Shown: positions 1-9,176 of the stretch, piece after piece | How positions within the stretch are numbered: position 1 is the stretch's first letter | How the letters are laid out: the number at the start of each line of letters is the position of its first letter | Source of the DNA: Bacteroidota bacterium | GTDB lineage: Bacteria > Bacteroidota > Bacteroidia > Palsa-965 | Length of the DNA stretch: 64,000 nt | NCBI GenBank assembly: GCA_016194975.1 | Contig: JACQAM010000025.1 | Span: 30,843 to 94,842, forward strand | Direction: 5' to 3' | Program-made: the position numbers and the translations under genes | The notes under the pieces: model-generated | The model's database searches: none | What the model saw: the letters and a program-made list of their open reading frames with translations, nothing else | Told to the model about the DNA's origin: nothing

Positions 1-1
1 T

Positions 2-970
2 TCTGTTCCGCAACCACCGGGATATGTGGGGCCGCCATCCTACAATTTCGGAACCGGCGGACAACACAACAACACATCGACACAATATCTTGAATTCACC
101 GTGTATTCAAATTGCACACTGCTCACCGGTGATGTGAATGCAGGTTCATCAGGAAATAAAACTTTTTCATTGTGGGATGGAAGCGGAAATCTCATCAACA
201 ACTACACGGTGAATGTTCCATCGACAGGAGTACATACGATTACGCTGAATATTCCGCTCACACCGGGAACTTATCGCATTGGCGGAACGCAAATGAATTT
301 GTATCGCAACAACAGCGGGCCAACTTATCCTTACACACTGCCTGGCGTGCTTAGCATTACCGGTTCTTCTGCAGGAAGCGGATATTATTATTATCTCTAC
401 AACTGGCAGGTTGCATTGCCTGCATGCACGAGCGGGCGCACGCCTGTGGTATGCAGCATCGGAAATTTAAATGTTACTTATTCCACTGCAGGATACGATA
501 CTGTTTGTGTTGACGACGGCGCATTTGCATTGAGCGGAGGATCGCCGGCGGGAGGAACTTATTCCGGCCCCGGAGTGACTGCAGGAAATTTTGATCCTGC
601 ATCTGCAGGTGCGGGCGCGCAAACGATCACGTACACGTACACCGATTCTACAAGCTGCACAGGCACGGCAACGTCTGTGATCGTTGTGGATGCTTGCACG
701 GGAATTCATTCTGCAAATGACGCGATCGGAATTTCTGTTTATCCGAATCCGGCAAATAATTTTGTGACGGTTGAATTGCAATTTGCCTCAACAGAAAAAA
801 TCAGGTTGAATCTTGTGAATATGCTTGGACAAACTATGTATTCATCGGAAACCACTTCATCCGGAAATACAAAAGTGAATATCAATACAACAGATCTCCC
901 GCGCGGAATTTATTTGCTACAGGTAAAAACGGCGAAAGGTAATGTGGTAAGGAAAATTGAATTGGAATGA
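2..970 (+). CDS. T9SS-secreted cargo protein, C-terminal part (5' end outside window)
   Basis: The reading frame is open to the left edge, so this is the C-terminal 322 residues of a larger secreted protein; the GTG at 26 is not a convincing start. The last ~75 residues (from SVYPNPANN to the terminal VRKIELE) match the type A sorting domain (TIGR04183) that directs proteins through the type IX secretion system and is removed at the cell surface. Before it is a Gly/Ser/Thr-rich region with a VCVDDGAFALSGGSPAGGTYSG stretch split over PKD/Ig-like adhesin sequence, common in Bacteroidota surface proteins. The function of the missing N-terminus is unknown. A strong terminator follows at 1022. Confidence 0.9.
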   Translation, partial: SVPQPPGYVGPPSYNFGTGGQHNNTSTQYLEFTVYSNCTLLTGDVNAGSSGNKTFSLWDGSGNLINNYTVNVPSTGVHTITLNIPLTPGTYRIGGTQMNLYRNNSGPTYPYTLPGVLSITGSSAGSGYYYYLYNWQVALPACTSGRTPVVCSIGNLNVTYSTAGYDTVCVDDGAFALSGGSPAGGTYSGPGVTAGNFDPASAGAGAQTITYTYTDSTSCTGTATSVIVVDACTGIHSANDAIGISVYPNPANNFVTVELQFASTEKIRLNLVNMLGQTMYSSETTSSGNTKVNINTTDLPRGIYLLQVKTAKGNVVRKIELE

Positions 971-1021
971 TGACAACCTGGTCCGCGAATTTATTCGTGC
1001 GCATACGGAAAGAAACATTGC

Positions 1022-1055
1022 AAAGCGGGAATCAAATCGGTTCCCGCTTTTTTTG
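1022..1055 (+). terminator. Rho-independent terminator
   Basis: A perfect 10-bp stem, AAAGCGGGAA pairing with TTCCCGCTTT around an 8-nt loop, runs into seven T residues about 50 bases after the stop of the T9SS cargo gene. It separates that gene from the convergent gene ending at 1088. Confidence 0.9.
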
Positions 1056-1087
1056 AGAATAAAATTTTTCAGCCATAAAATAAATCG

Positions 1088-1477
1088 CTACGGTTTTCTT
1101 ACCAATGTACCGGTCACCGGTTCTGCAAATGCAACCGATGTCTCCGAAAAATGATAGCTGTCTTCCTGCGTTTCGTTGATCGTCACCTCAAGCACTATAA
1201 TTTTTTTCCACTTTTTTCTTTCTCTTTTTTTATTCGAATCGATGTAACGCAACTCGTACGTACACGCGCTCGTCCAGGTCACACTCATTTTCACATACGT
1301 ATTGTCGAGCAGATTTTTTTCTGTCTGCGTTGCGCTGTCCCGCTCCACGATGAGATTGCTCATTCCCTTCACGTAAAAATTACCGGTATGAAAATCACGG
1401 CATGCACTGTCGGAAACTGCCTGCGAATGCAGAAGCGTTGCCATAAAAAATAACAGGAGAAGAAAATAATTTTTCAT
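1088..1477 (-). CDS. small secreted protein, unknown function
   Basis: 129 residues with a clear signal peptide (MKNYFLLLLFFMATLLHSQA, cleavage predicted near residue 20). The mature part contains CRDFHTGNFYVKG and later CTYELRYID, a layout I associate with a group of small exported Bacteroidota proteins sometimes mislabelled as DNA topoisomerase IV. A Lys/Arg-rich segment KKRERKKWKK lies near residue 85. Two cysteines could form a disulfide. It is a single gene, convergent with the T9SS cargo gene. No enzymatic motif is visible and no function is proposed. Confidence 0.7.
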   Translation of the reverse strand: MKNYFLLLLFFMATLLHSQAVSDSACRDFHTGNFYVKGMSNLIVERDSATQTEKNLLDNTYVKMSVTWTSACTYELRYIDSNKKRERKKWKKIIVLEVTINETQEDSYHFSETSVAFAEPVTGTLVRKP

Positions 1478-1526
1478 TCGTTGTAAAATAAAATTACAAT
1501 ATTTTGGAATGCGCTCTGACTACTGC

Positions 1527-2603
1527 CTACTCTTTCACAGCCCATCTCAACTTCGCCGGTTTCGATCTTGGATTTGAATTCATCTCTTCTGCCGAGGGGC
1601 GAACGGGATCTTTCGACCATTCACTGAAAATTCCTTCACGGAAATAATGCTGGAATGCTTTTTTCACGCGACGATCTTCACCCGAATGAAAAGTAAGAAT
1701 CGCAACACGTCCTCCCGGTGCAAGTGCGCCCGGAAGCTTTTCAAGAAATTTATCCAACACTTCAAATTCCTGATTTACTTCTATGCGCAATGCCTGGAAA
1801 CAACGCTGACAACTTTTCTTTATTTCTTCGGTTCGTGTTGCCGCCGGAAGAAATTCCAATGCATCCTCGATAATATTTTTCAATTGCGTTGTAGTCTCAA
1901 TAATTTTTCCTTTCCGGAGCGCAGCCGTAATTGCAAATGCGATAGTATCATAATGAGGTTCGTCAGAATTTTCGTGAAAAATATTCTCCAGTTGATCGCG
2001 CGAAATTGTTTTGAGCAGTGCAGCAGCCGGTTTTCCGCTCTTAGGATTCAAGCGCAGATCGAGCGGCCCCTCTGTTTTAAAAGAAAACCCTCTTTCAGGA
2101 TCATCGATCTGCATGGAAGAAACACCGAGATCGGCAAGAACAAAATTCAGCGGGCCACTTTCATTGACAATGAGATCGATGTTTGCGAAATTCAATTTTC
2201 TTATTTCAAGGTTTTCATTGGTAAATCCCATCGCTTCCAGACGCGCTTTTGTTTTCGGCAATTCGATCGGATCAACATCGGTTGCAAATAATCTCCCCGA
2301 CCTGCGCTTTGCTTCGGCGGGCGAGCCTTTGCCCATTAATAGCTTCAGTATTTCTGCGCTGTGTCCGCCATAACCGAGTGTGGCATCCATTCCTGTTTGT
2401 CCAGGTTTTACCCGGAGAAATTCCATGATCTCCTTCACCATGATGGAACGATGCATTCCCGCCGGAGTTTTTCCCTGCGCAATTATTTTTGAAACATCTT
2501 CCGAATATTTTTCCGGTTGCTGTTCTTTGTATTTTTCTTTGAACGACTTAGGATGTGTTCCTTTGTAGCGAACTCGGCGTTTATGACCGGATTTATCTTC
2601 CAT
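1527..2603 (-). CDS. rsmH: 16S rRNA m4C1402 methyltransferase RsmH, N-terminally extended type
   Basis: SAM-dependent methyltransferase of the RsmH/MraW family, which N4-methylates C1402 in the 16S rRNA decoding centre. Motif I is DATLGYGGHSAEIL; ADLGVSSMQID, ERGFSF and ILTFHSGEDRRVK are family hallmarks. I chose the second ATG (MEDKSGHKRRVRYKG, 358 residues) because related proteins start there. The basic N-terminal extension (KRRVRYKGTHPKSFKEKY) is absent from the usual ~300-residue RsmH of the cell-division cluster and resembles the second RsmH type I recall from some Firmicutes. No mraZ or fts genes are nearby. An insert GSPAEAKRRSG after the first motif is coded by a GC-rich repeat-like stretch (about 2298-2330). 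Confidence 0.88.
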   Translation of the reverse strand: MEDKSGHKRRVRYKGTHPKSFKEKYKEQQPEKYSEDVSKIIAQGKTPAGMHRSIMVKEIMEFLRVKPGQTGMDATLGYGGHSAEILKLLMGKGSPAEAKRRSGRLFATDVDPIELPKTKARLEAMGFTNENLEIRKLNFANIDLIVNESGPLNFVLADLGVSSMQIDDPERGFSFKTEGPLDLRLNPKSGKPAAALLKTISRDQLENIFHENSDEPHYDTIAFAITAALRKGKIIETTTQLKNIIEDALEFLPAATRTEEIKKSCQRCFQALRIEVNQEFEVLDKFLEKLPGALAPGGRVAILTFHSGEDRRVKKAFQHYFREGIFSEWSKDPVRPSAEEMNSNPRSKPAKLRWAVKE

Positions 2604-2620
2604 TACAACAGTTTTGTTCA

Positions 2621-2645
2621 CCGCTAAGACGCAAAGGCGCTAAGT
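2621..2645. repeat. CGCTAAGACGCAAAGGCGC phrase repeat
   Basis: A 25-base fragment of the iterated phrase CGCAAAGACGCTAAGGCGC that also forms the interior of the MITE-like copies at 9199 and 21373 and recurs in degenerate form near 12550 and 26790. Here it is a solo fragment between rsmH and the MazG-like gene. Confidence 0.6.
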
Positions 2646-2651
2646 AAAAAC

Positions 2652-2987
2652 TCATAACTGATCATATTTCTTATTCGAACCAAAACTCTTCTCCACCGGA
2701 TATTTCTCCGCATTGAGCTTCAACTTCCCTGTCACAGCTTTTTCGAGATCAATATCAAAATGATGCGAAATGTAATTCAGGAAAATAAAAATATCTGCCA
2801 GCTCTTGTTCAATTTTTTCTTTCGGAATTTTTTCGATCTCTTCTTCCGATTTCCAGAGGAATAATTCCGACAGCTCTGCACATTCAATATTCAATCCCAA
2901 TAAAAGATCTTTTAAAGAATGAAATTGTTCCCAGTTGCGCTCGTCGCGGAAGGAGATGATCTGTTTTTCAATTTCTTTTGTCGTCAT
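2652..2987 (-). CDS. MazG-like nucleotide pyrophosphohydrolase
   Basis: About 111 residues from the chosen start MTTKEIEKQI. The pattern follows the RS21-C6/dCTPase branch of the all-alpha NTP pyrophosphatases: RDERNWEQFHSLKDLLLGLNIECAELSELFLWK, then EQELADIFIFLNYI, which together supply the acidic ExxE and ExxD magnesium-binding helices. Members hydrolyse non-canonical or surplus (d)NTPs to the monophosphate and pyrophosphate in the cytoplasm. The upstream in-frame ATG at 3011 is possible, but a perfect TAnnTTTG promoter element at 3009-3016 would lie on top of it, which supports the shorter start. Confidence 0.9.
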   Translation of the reverse strand: MTTKEIEKQIISFRDERNWEQFHSLKDLLLGLNIECAELSELFLWKSEEEIEKIPKEKIEQELADIFIFLNYISHHFDIDLEKAVTGKLKLNAEKYPVEKSFGSNKKYDQL

Positions 2988-3008
2988 GCAAGTCTGATTG
3001 AACTTTGT

Positions 3009-3016
3009 CAAATATA
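3009..3016 (-). promoter_or_regulatory. Bacteroidota -7 promoter element (TATATTTG)
   Basis: On the minus strand TATATTTG matches the Bacteroidota -7 consensus TAnnTTTG and ends 21 nt before the ATG of the MazG-like gene. No good -33 TTTG was identified. Confidence 0.5.
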
Positions 3017-3095
3017 GAACTGAATGCGCTGATAAAAAAAATCCGCCCCTTTCAGAATATATCCTGAGTTTTCAATCTTGAATATCTCGTGCGAA

Positions 3096-3126
3096 GCCGT
3101 TGCCGCTGACAACTGCTACTGACAAC
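3096..3126. repeat. word repeat abutting the secA stop codon
   Basis: Read on the minus strand the secA stop TAG is followed at once by the words TTGTCAGTAGCAGTTGTCAG, then GCGGCAACGG. The same CTGACAACTG vocabulary forms the larger repeat at 32520-32608. It belongs to the stop-adjacent word repeats described in the findings. Confidence 0.6.
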
Positions 3127-6100
3127 TACTTTCCATGACAATTTTTATACTTCTTCCCGCTACCACACGGACACAAATCATTCCGCCCGATCTTCGGCTG
3201 ATCACGTATCACTTGCTGCACCTGTTGACGTTCCTGTTGCGGCATGGGTTGATTAGGTCCTCCAAGTTGTTGTTGCTGTTGCTGCTGGATTTGTTGTTGT
3301 GGCCCTCCGCCCACTTCTTCGCGCTGCGTTTGATATTTCGGTTGCGGAATTGAAACACGCTGACGTGCCTGCTGAATTTGCTGACGTCCTTCCGATCCGG
3401 GAAGATGTGCGTTGAACAAAAATGAAACGAGTTCGCGGTTGGTATCATCCACCATGCGTTTGAAAAGATCGAACGATTCGAATTTGTAAATGAGCAGCGG
3501 ATCTTTTTGTTCGTACACTGCATTCTGCACCGAAGTTTTCAGATCATCCATTTCACGCAGATGTTCTTTCCACGCATCGTCGATCATCGCAAGCACCACC
3601 GATTTCTCGAATGTGAGCACCATTTCTTTTCCCTGCGAATCGTAACATTTTTTCAGATTGGCAAAACACTGAAGCGTTTTTATTCCATCGGTCACCGGCG
3701 TTACAATATTTTCATACTGCGCTCCCTGGTTTTCATACACATCTTTGATCACCGGATACATTTTTCTCGCGAGCGCATTTGATTTTTCTTTGTAAAGCTC
3801 CGCCACTTTTTCATCGAGTTCATCCACAAGTTCCGGAGGTTTTCTCCTGAAAAAATCTTCTGCATTGAACGGAGATTCCATTCCGAAAACGCGGATCATA
3901 TCGAGTTCGAACTGCGCAAAATTCTGCTGCTCGTGATTATTGATGATCATGTTCTCCGACACATCATGGATCATATTGGAAATGTCGAGCTGCAATCTTT
4001 CCCCGAACAAAGCGTGGCGGCGGCGTTTGTAAATTACTTCACGCTGGGCATTCATCACATCATCGTATTCGATCAAACGTTTTCGTGTGCCGAAATGATT
4101 TTCCTCCACTTTGCGTTGCGCACGCTCAATGGATTTTGAGATCATCGAATGTTGGATCACTTCTCCTTCTTCCAATCCCATCCTGTCCATCAATCGCGCA
4201 ATGCGATCGCTTCCGAACAAACGCATGAGATCATCTTCAAGCGAAACAAAAAATTGTGATGAACCGGGATCACCTTGTCTTCCTGCACGGCCGCGCAACT
4301 GCCTGTCCACGCGCCGCGACTCGTGACGTTCTGTACCAATGATGGCGAGACCACCCGCTTCTTTCACACCGGCTCCGAGTTTGATATCGGTACCGCGGCC
4401 CGCCATGTTCGTCGCGATCGTTACCGTTCCTTTTTGCCCGGCTTCTTGTACGATGTCCGCTTCTTTCTGGTGCAATTTTGCATTGAGGACATTGTGTTTG
4501 ATGTTGCGCAACTTCAGCATTCTCGAAAGCAATTCGGAAATTTCCACTGATGTTGTTCCCACAAGAACAGGCCGTCCTGCATTCACACACTTTACAATTT
4601 CTTCAATGACTGCATTGTATTTTTCACGTTTTGTTTTGTAAACGAGATCGTGTTCATCTTTTCGCGTGATGGAGCGATTCGTTGGAATGGTAACCACGTC
4701 AAGTTTGTAGATCGTCCAGAATTCCTGCGCTTCAGTTTCCGCAGTTCCGGTCATGCCGGCGAGTTTGTGATACATCCGGAAATAATTCTGCAGAGTGATC
4801 GTCGCATACGTTTGTGTTGCCGCTTCGATCTTCACATTTTCTTTTGCTTCTATCGCCTGGTGCAATCCGTCGGAATATCTTCGTCCTTCGAGAACGCGGC
4901 CGGTTTGCTCATCCACAATTTTCACTTTTCCATCAGCAACAATGTATTCATCATCACGTTCGAACAAACAATATGCTTTCAGCAATTGCTGCATGGAGTG
5001 AACGCGTTCCGATTTGATATTGTAATCGCGGATAATTTCTTCTTTTTTTGCGAGGCGTTCTTTTTCGTCGGGAAATTGTTTTTCAATTTCTGAAAGTACG
5101 AGTGCAAGATCGGGCAGGATGAAAAAGTTGTGATCTTCGGTATGCGTCGAAAGCAGATCGATCCCTTTTTCAGAAAGTTCTATCGTGTTGTGTTTTTCGT
5201 CAATGACAAAATAAAGTTCCGCATCTACTTTGTGCATGTCGCGGCTGTTGTCCTGCATGTATGTTCCTTCCGTTTTAAGCAACAATGCTTTCACGCCGGG
5301 TTCACTCAGGAATTTAATGAGCGCTTTGTTTTTCGGAAGTCCGCGGTGACAGCGGAGAATATACATTCCGGCTTCACGTTCTTTTTCCTTGTCTTTTAAA
5401 TTTCCATCGCCATATAATTTTTTTGCATCGGCAATGATCGCGTTGATGTACGCACGCTGTGCGGCAACAAGTTTTTCCACTTTCGGTTTCAACTCGTTGA
5501 ACATGTGATTGTCGCCTTTCGGAGTTGGCCCTGCAATGATGAGCGGAGTACGTGCATCGTCAATGAGAACGGAATCCACTTCATCCACTATCGCGTAATG
5601 ATGTTTGCGCTGCACGAGTTCAGAAGGTTCACGTGTCATGTTATCGCGCAGGTAATCGAAACCGTATTCGTTATTTGTTCCGTAAGTGATATCGGCGAGA
5701 TATGCTTTTCTTCTTTCTACAGAATTCGGTTCGTGCAGATCAATACAATCAACGGTGAGTCCGAGAAATTCGAAAATAGGTCCGTTCCATTCGGCGTCGC
5801 GTCGGGCGAGATAATTATTTACCGTCACAAGATGAACACCGCGGCCGGGAAGCGCATTGAGATACATCGGAAGAGTTGCGACAAGTGTTTTTCCTTCGCC
5901 GGTTGCCATCTCTGAAATTTTTCCCTGGTGAAGAACAGCTCCTCCGATGAGCTGAACATCGTAGTGAACCATATTCCACGTCACTTCATTTCCTGCGGCT
6001 ATCCATGTATTTTTCCAGTGTGCTTTGTCGCCGTTGATGATCACGTTCGTTTTTTTCACCGAGAGATCGCGGTCAAGATCGGTTGCGGTAACAATAAGTT

Positions 6101-6491
6101 CTTCATGCTCAGAAAAACGTTTCGCAGTTTCTTTCACCACGGCAAAAGCTTCAGGAAGGATCTCGAGGAGAACGTCCTCCATTTTTTTCAATACTTTTTT
6201 TTCGATCTCGTCGATACTATTGAAAAGTTTTTCCTGTTCGTGAATGTCGATGCCTTCTTTTTCGGCTTCTTCTTTGAGTTGTTTTATTTCCGCTTCTTCA
6301 TCGCTGATGTGTTCGCGTATGCGCTCGCGGAATTCATTGGTTTTATTTCTCAGTTCATCATTGGAAAGTGAAGAATAAGATTCGAAAAATTCATTCACCT
6401 TACCTACATAAGGCATGATCTCCTTTACATCGCGTTCCGATTTGGATCCCCCGAGCAGGGAAGAAATGCCTTTGGATAAGAATTCAAACAT
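3126..6491 (-). CDS. secA: preprotein translocase ATPase SecA
   Basis: 1121-residue motor ATPase that drives unfolded preproteins through SecYEG. Walker A is MATGEGKTL (residues 195-203), the DEAD-like Walker B is [12 protein letters not shown], and the helicase-type motif [12 protein letters not shown] and the [13 protein letters not shown] arginine-finger region are intact. Residues 60-105 form a charged coiled-coil insertion relative to the ~900-residue E. coli protein, normal for Bacteroidota. Near the C-terminus is a glutamine-rich linker ([11 protein letters not shown]), then the zinc/SecB-binding tail [15 protein letters not shown]. It is a single gene. Substrates exported by Sec here would include the T9SS cargo and the lipoproteins in this window. 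Confidence 0.98.
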   Translation of the reverse strand: MFEFLSKGISSLLGGSKSERDVKEIMPYVGKVNEFFESYSSLSNDELRNKTNEFRERIREHISDEEAEIKQLKEEAEKEGIDIHEQEKLFNSIDEIEKKVLKKMEDVLLEILPEAFAVVKETAKRFSEHEELIVTATDLDRDLSVKKTNVIINGDKAHWKNTWIAAGNEVTWNMVHYDVQLIGGAVLHQGKISEMATGEGKTLVATLPMYLNALPGRGVHLVTVNNYLARRDAEWNGPIFEFLGLTVDCIDLHEPNSVERRKAYLADITYGTNNEYGFDYLRDNMTREPSELVQRKHHYAIVDEVDSVLIDDARTPLIIAGPTPKGDNHMFNELKPKVEKLVAAQRAYINAIIADAKKLYGDGNLKDKEKEREAGMYILRCHRGLPKNKALIKFLSEPGVKALLLKTEGTYMQDNSRDMHKVDAELYFVIDEKHNTIELSEKGIDLLSTHTEDHNFFILPDLALVLSEIEKQFPDEKERLAKKEEIIRDYNIKSERVHSMQQLLKAYCLFERDDEYIVADGKVKIVDEQTGRVLEGRRYSDGLHQAIEAKENVKIEAATQTYATITLQNYFRMYHKLAGMTGTAETEAQEFWTIYKLDVVTIPTNRSITRKDEHDLVYKTKREKYNAVIEEIVKCVNAGRPVLVGTTSVEISELLSRMLKLRNIKHNVLNAKLHQKEADIVQEAGQKGTVTIATNMAGRGTDIKLGAGVKEAGGLAIIGTERHESRRVDRQLRGRAGRQGDPGSSQFFVSLEDDLMRLFGSDRIARLMDRMGLEEGEVIQHSMISKSIERAQRKVEENHFGTRKRLIEYDDVMNAQREVIYKRRRHALFGERLQLDISNMIHDVSENMIINNHEQQNFAQFELDMIRVFGMESPFNAEDFFRRKPPELVDELDEKVAELYKEKSNALARKMYPVIKDVYENQGAQYENIVTPVTDGIKTLQCFANLKKCYDSQGKEMVLTFEKSVVLAMIDDAWKEHLREMDDLKTSVQNAVYEQKDPLLIYKFESFDLFKRMVDDTNRELVSFLFNAHLPGSEGRQQIQQARQRVSIPQPKYQTQREEVGGGPQQQIQQQQQQQLGGPNQPMPQQERQQVQQVIRDQPKIGRNDLCPCGSGKKYKNCHGK

Positions 6492-6622
6492 GGTTAAATA
6501 TTTTTAGGAGAAATCTCTCTGGTGATTTTAAAAGAAATTGAAGGATTGATGCAGGAATTTATTTCCCGCGAAGTGAATTCCATCGTTGAAAAAAATGATG
6601 GTCATTCGAAGTGAAGAAAGAA

Positions 6623-6976
6623 TTATTCTTTACGCTGCAAGGAGAGGAAAATAGTTTTCAGCCGCGGTTTGATGTGGCGGCCGAAAACAAAGAAATGCGG
6701 CGATGAAGATCCGTGTGAAGGCGAAGAAAAATATGCACCGGCCGAAGCGTCACGAAAAGCGAAATGAAGATGTTGCAGAATGCGTTGAACAGAATGGCCG
6801 CTTTTAACGGCAACGCGCAGAACTTCTATGTTGCGCGATGAGAGTTCGTATCCTTTGAGAGAAAGTTGCCGTGATATTTCCGTTGCATTCGCAGGACTCA
6901 CACACGCGAAAAGGAACATGCAGCCGGTAAGGGTCACCAGGAATGAAAAGCCGCTATTTGATCTCCTTTTGCGCAT
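6623..6976 (-). CDS. putative small secreted protein, unknown
   Basis: 117 residues beginning with a basic N-terminus and a hydrophobic stretch ending ACVSPANA, a plausible signal peptide. The rest is Ser/His-rich (FSSPSHGSSSPHFFVFGRHIKP) with no recognised domain. It is convergent with nothing and lies between secA and the DUF2795 gene on the same strand. Coding status rests on the signal peptide and an ATG start; it could be spurious. Confidence 0.45.
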   Translation of the reverse strand: MRKRRSNSGFSFLVTLTGCMFLFACVSPANATEISRQLSLKGYELSSRNIEVLRVAVKSGHSVQRILQHLHFAFRDASAGAYFSSPSHGSSSPHFFVFGRHIKPRLKTIFLSLQRKE

Positions 6977-7159
6977 TTTTTATTGGACGATGAAATTACA
7001 ACTCAATTTTCATTCCGCAATGAAAAACATGCCAATGCGTCTTAAAATACTCCGGAAAAAGAATGAAAGAAGTTGTTTTGTCATTTGGTATTGAACATTT
7101 TTGAATTCCGCATCTGATCTGATTTCCAAAAATACCATTGGAAATGTCTTTTGAAAATA

Positions 7160-7184
7160 AACAAGGGAACCTTTTGAGTTCCCC
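7160..7184 (-). terminator. weak hairpin terminator after the DUF2795 gene
   Basis: GGGAAC (7165-7170) pairs with GTTCCC (7178-7183) around a 7-nt loop. On the minus strand it is followed by TTGTTTATTTT, so it could terminate transcription of the DUF2795 gene about 35 bases after its stop. Confidence 0.5.
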
Positions 7185-7219
7185 TGAGTTGAATTTTTTT
7201 CAGAATGTATTGAGCGTGT

Positions 7220-7441
7220 TCAGTATTCGTCTTCATTGAAAAAGAAATCTTCCTTGGTCGGGTAGTCCGGCCAGATCTCTTCAATGGACTCATACGCTTC
7301 ACCTTCGTCTTCGATCTCCTGGAGATTTTCGATCACCTCCATAGGAGCGCCGGAACGAATGGCATAGTCGATGAGCTCTTCCTTGGTTGCAGGCCAGGGA
7401 GCATCTTCGAGATACGATGCGAGTTCCAGTGTCCAGTACAT
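7220..7441 (-). CDS. DUF2795 domain-containing protein
   Basis: 73-residue acidic cytoplasmic protein, MYWTLELASYLEDAPWPATK followed by EELIDYAIRSGAP and ending YPTKEDFFFNEDEY. This is a very highly conserved small protein across Bacteroidota that matches DUF2795; its function is unknown. The length and both termini are as expected, so the start is secure. It is a single gene followed by a hairpin at 7160-7184. The strong conservation and single-copy nature suggest a housekeeping role, but nothing in the sequence shows which. Confidence 0.93.
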   Translation of the reverse strand: MYWTLELASYLEDAPWPATKEELIDYAIRSGAPMEVIENLQEIEDEGEAYESIEEIWPDYPTKEDFFFNEDEY

Positions 7442-7743
7442 AATAAACTATTTTAGTTGTGTTACTTAAAACGCCTGGCCGTAAAAAATGTTTCCCGGAG
7501 GCACTCCATTTTTTCGAACCAATTTTCGTGCAAAAATAGAAAAATGTGTATCGGAATGACGGATGATGGTAAATTTTTACGTGTGATTATATGGCTGAAT
7601 ATCAGCAGTGTAATAAACTTTCAACAAAAATGAGGTTTGGCATGGGTGGAAGATGGATGAAAGAGGATGGAAGTTGGAGTCATTTTCATTGCAGAAAAAA
7701 AAAAAAAAAAATGATTATGTCTGTCTTCTATCATCCATCTTCC
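7442..7743. other. gene-free interval with inverted repeat and A17 tract
   Basis: 302 bases without a credible gene. GGAAGATGGATGA (7648-7660) is perfectly inverted at 7731-7743, directly abutting the end of the corrinoid adenosyltransferase gene. Between the arms lies an uninterrupted run of 17 A (7695-7711), which is T17 on the strand of the gene. It may act as a terminator, or it may be another stop-adjacent word repeat. Confidence 0.6.
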
Positions 7744-8295
7744 TTAGTCCAATTTAGGAAGCCACGGAATTTCTTCTGCACCGAGATCGTGAGAAAGTTT
7801 TCTTGAAAGCATGAAGAGATAATCGGAGAGTCGATTGAAATATTGAATGATGAGTTCATTCAGATCAACTTGTTCGGCGAGATGTGTGATGTTTCTTTCT
7901 GCTCTCCTGCAAATGCAGCGGGCAATGTGGCAATGGGAAACAGTGAGATGGCCGCCGGGAAGAACAAAATGTTTCATTGGAAGAACGACAGCATCTATTG
8001 CATCAATTTCTTTTTCGAGCCGCGTCACATCTTCACCTTTCAATTCCGGAATTTTCATTTTACTCTTTTCAGGATCAGAAGCAAGAATGGATCCTATAGT
8101 AAAAAGACGATCCTGAATATCTACGAGCAGTTTTTTCGTGTGATCTTCCACGATCATATCGCGAAGCAATCCTAAATAGGAATTGAGTTCGTCCACCGTT
8201 CCGTAAGCTTCTATTCGAATGTGATGTTTGGGAACGCGTGTTCCGCCGATCAATGAGGTTTGACCTTTGTCGCCGGTTTTGGTGTAAATTTTCAT
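7744..8295 (-). CDS. corrinoid adenosyltransferase, PduO/MMAB type
   Basis: About 183 residues. The N-terminal MKIYTKTGDKGQTSLIGG is the ATP-binding signature of PduO-type ATP:cob(I)alamin adenosyltransferases, which make adenosylcobalamin from cob(I)alamin. Further family motifs are IEAYGTVDELNSYLG, FVLPGG and CRRAERN followed by LNRLSDYLF-like FNRLSDYLF. I start at the second ATG, as in most homologues; one at 8301 adds two residues. The gene is alone, so the adenosylcobalamin user (for example methylmalonyl-CoA mutase) must be elsewhere. Confidence 0.95.
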   Translation of the reverse strand: MKIYTKTGDKGQTSLIGGTRVPKHHIRIEAYGTVDELNSYLGLLRDMIVEDHTKKLLVDIQDRLFTIGSILASDPEKSKMKIPELKGEDVTRLEKEIDAIDAVVLPMKHFVLPGGHLTVSHCHIARCICRRAERNITHLAEQVDLNELIIQYFNRLSDYLFMLSRKLSHDLGAEEIPWLPKLD

Positions 8296-8427
8296 TGTCA
8301 TTGTGTACAGATTACGAATCCCGAACAGGTTCGGGACGAATATACGGATCGCAGATCATTTGTTTCATCTCACGATCTCCTTCGTTTCAGGAATACGTAA
8401 TTAAAAGAGATCTTTCAGAAAAAAATT

Positions 8428-9147
8428 TTACAACTGCGGCACCGCCACTTTGTGAATTTCATTATTCACACTATCCTTCTCCACTAATCCGTCTTTCAAT
8501 CTTACGATGCGGTGCGCATATTTTGCTATTTCTTCTTCGTGCGTGACTACGATGATCGTATTCCCGCTTTTGTGAATGGCTTCGAACAATCCCATGATCT
8601 CGACAGAAGTTTTCGAATCGAGATTTCCTGTGGGTTCATCGGCGAGAATTATTGCAGGATCATTCACAAGTGCGCGCGCAATGGCCACGCGCTGGCGTTG
8701 TCCGCCCGAGAGTTCATTCGGCTTGTGGGTCATGCGATCGTGCAGTCCCACCTGCGTCAGCGCATGCTCTGCTTTCTTTTGTCGTTCTGTTTTTGATAAT
8801 CCTGCATACACAAGTGGCAACATCACATTCTCCAATGCCGTTTGACGCGGAAGAAGATTGAAGGTCTGAAAAACAAAACCTATTTGTTTGTTGCGCACTT
8901 CGGCGAGTTCATTGTCACTCATCTTCGCAACAGAAATTCCATTGAGAATATAATCGCCGCCACTCGGTGTATCGAGACAACCGAGCATATTCATCAGTGT
9001 AGATTTTCCCGAACCGGAAGGACCCATCAGTGCTACGTATTCATTTTTTCCGATGCTGAGAGAAATATCGCGCAGCGCATAAATAACTTCACTTCCAACA
9101 TTGTAAATGCGGGAAATGTGCGCGAGGGAAATTATTTCGTTCTGCAT
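8428..9147 (-). CDS. ABC transporter ATP-binding protein (MacB/LolD-like)
   Basis: 239-residue nucleotide-binding subunit with Walker [10 protein letters not shown] (about residue 40), Q-loop in [18 protein letters not shown], signature [15 protein letters not shown], Walker [13 protein letters not shown] and H-switch VVTHEEE. The [18 protein letters not shown] region is typical of the MacB/LolD/FtsE group that energises lipoprotein release, peptide export or lysis-protein permeases. No permease gene is adjacent, so the partner and substrate cannot be named. A perfect TAnnTTTG element ends only 5 nt before the ATG. Confidence 0.92.
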   Translation of the reverse strand: MQNEIISLAHISRIYNVGSEVIYALRDISLSIGKNEYVALMGPSGSGKSTLMNMLGCLDTPSGGDYILNGISVAKMSDNELAEVRNKQIGFVFQTFNLLPRQTALENVMLPLVYAGLSKTERQKKAEHALTQVGLHDRMTHKPNELSGGQRQRVAIARALVNDPAIILADEPTGNLDSKTSVEIMGLFEAIHKSGNTIIVVTHEEEIAKYAHRIVRLKDGLVEKDSVNNEIHKVAVPQL

Positions 9148-9152
9148 TCTTT

Positions 9153-9160
9153 CAAAGGTA
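9153..9160 (-). promoter_or_regulatory. Bacteroidota -7 element (TACCTTTG), near-leaderless
   Basis: TACCTTTG on the minus strand is a perfect match to TAnnTTTG and ends 5 nt before the ATG of the ABC ATPase gene. Transcription would begin at or within one or two bases of the start codon. Confidence 0.6.
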
Positions 9161-9176
9161 AGGAAATTGATTTGGT

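Noticed and set aside
7081..7302. 73-codon frame overlapping the DUF2795 gene
   Set aside because: It is on the same strand in another frame, and the DUF2795 protein is strongly conserved, so the overlap is spurious.
8305..8345. Operator-like palindrome CCCGAAC-agg-TTCGGG upstream of the corrinoid adenosyltransferase
   Set aside because: The same words occur in the cores of the GTACGAAATACG elements, so it is more likely a repeat remnant than a regulator site; no cobalamin riboswitch features were seen.
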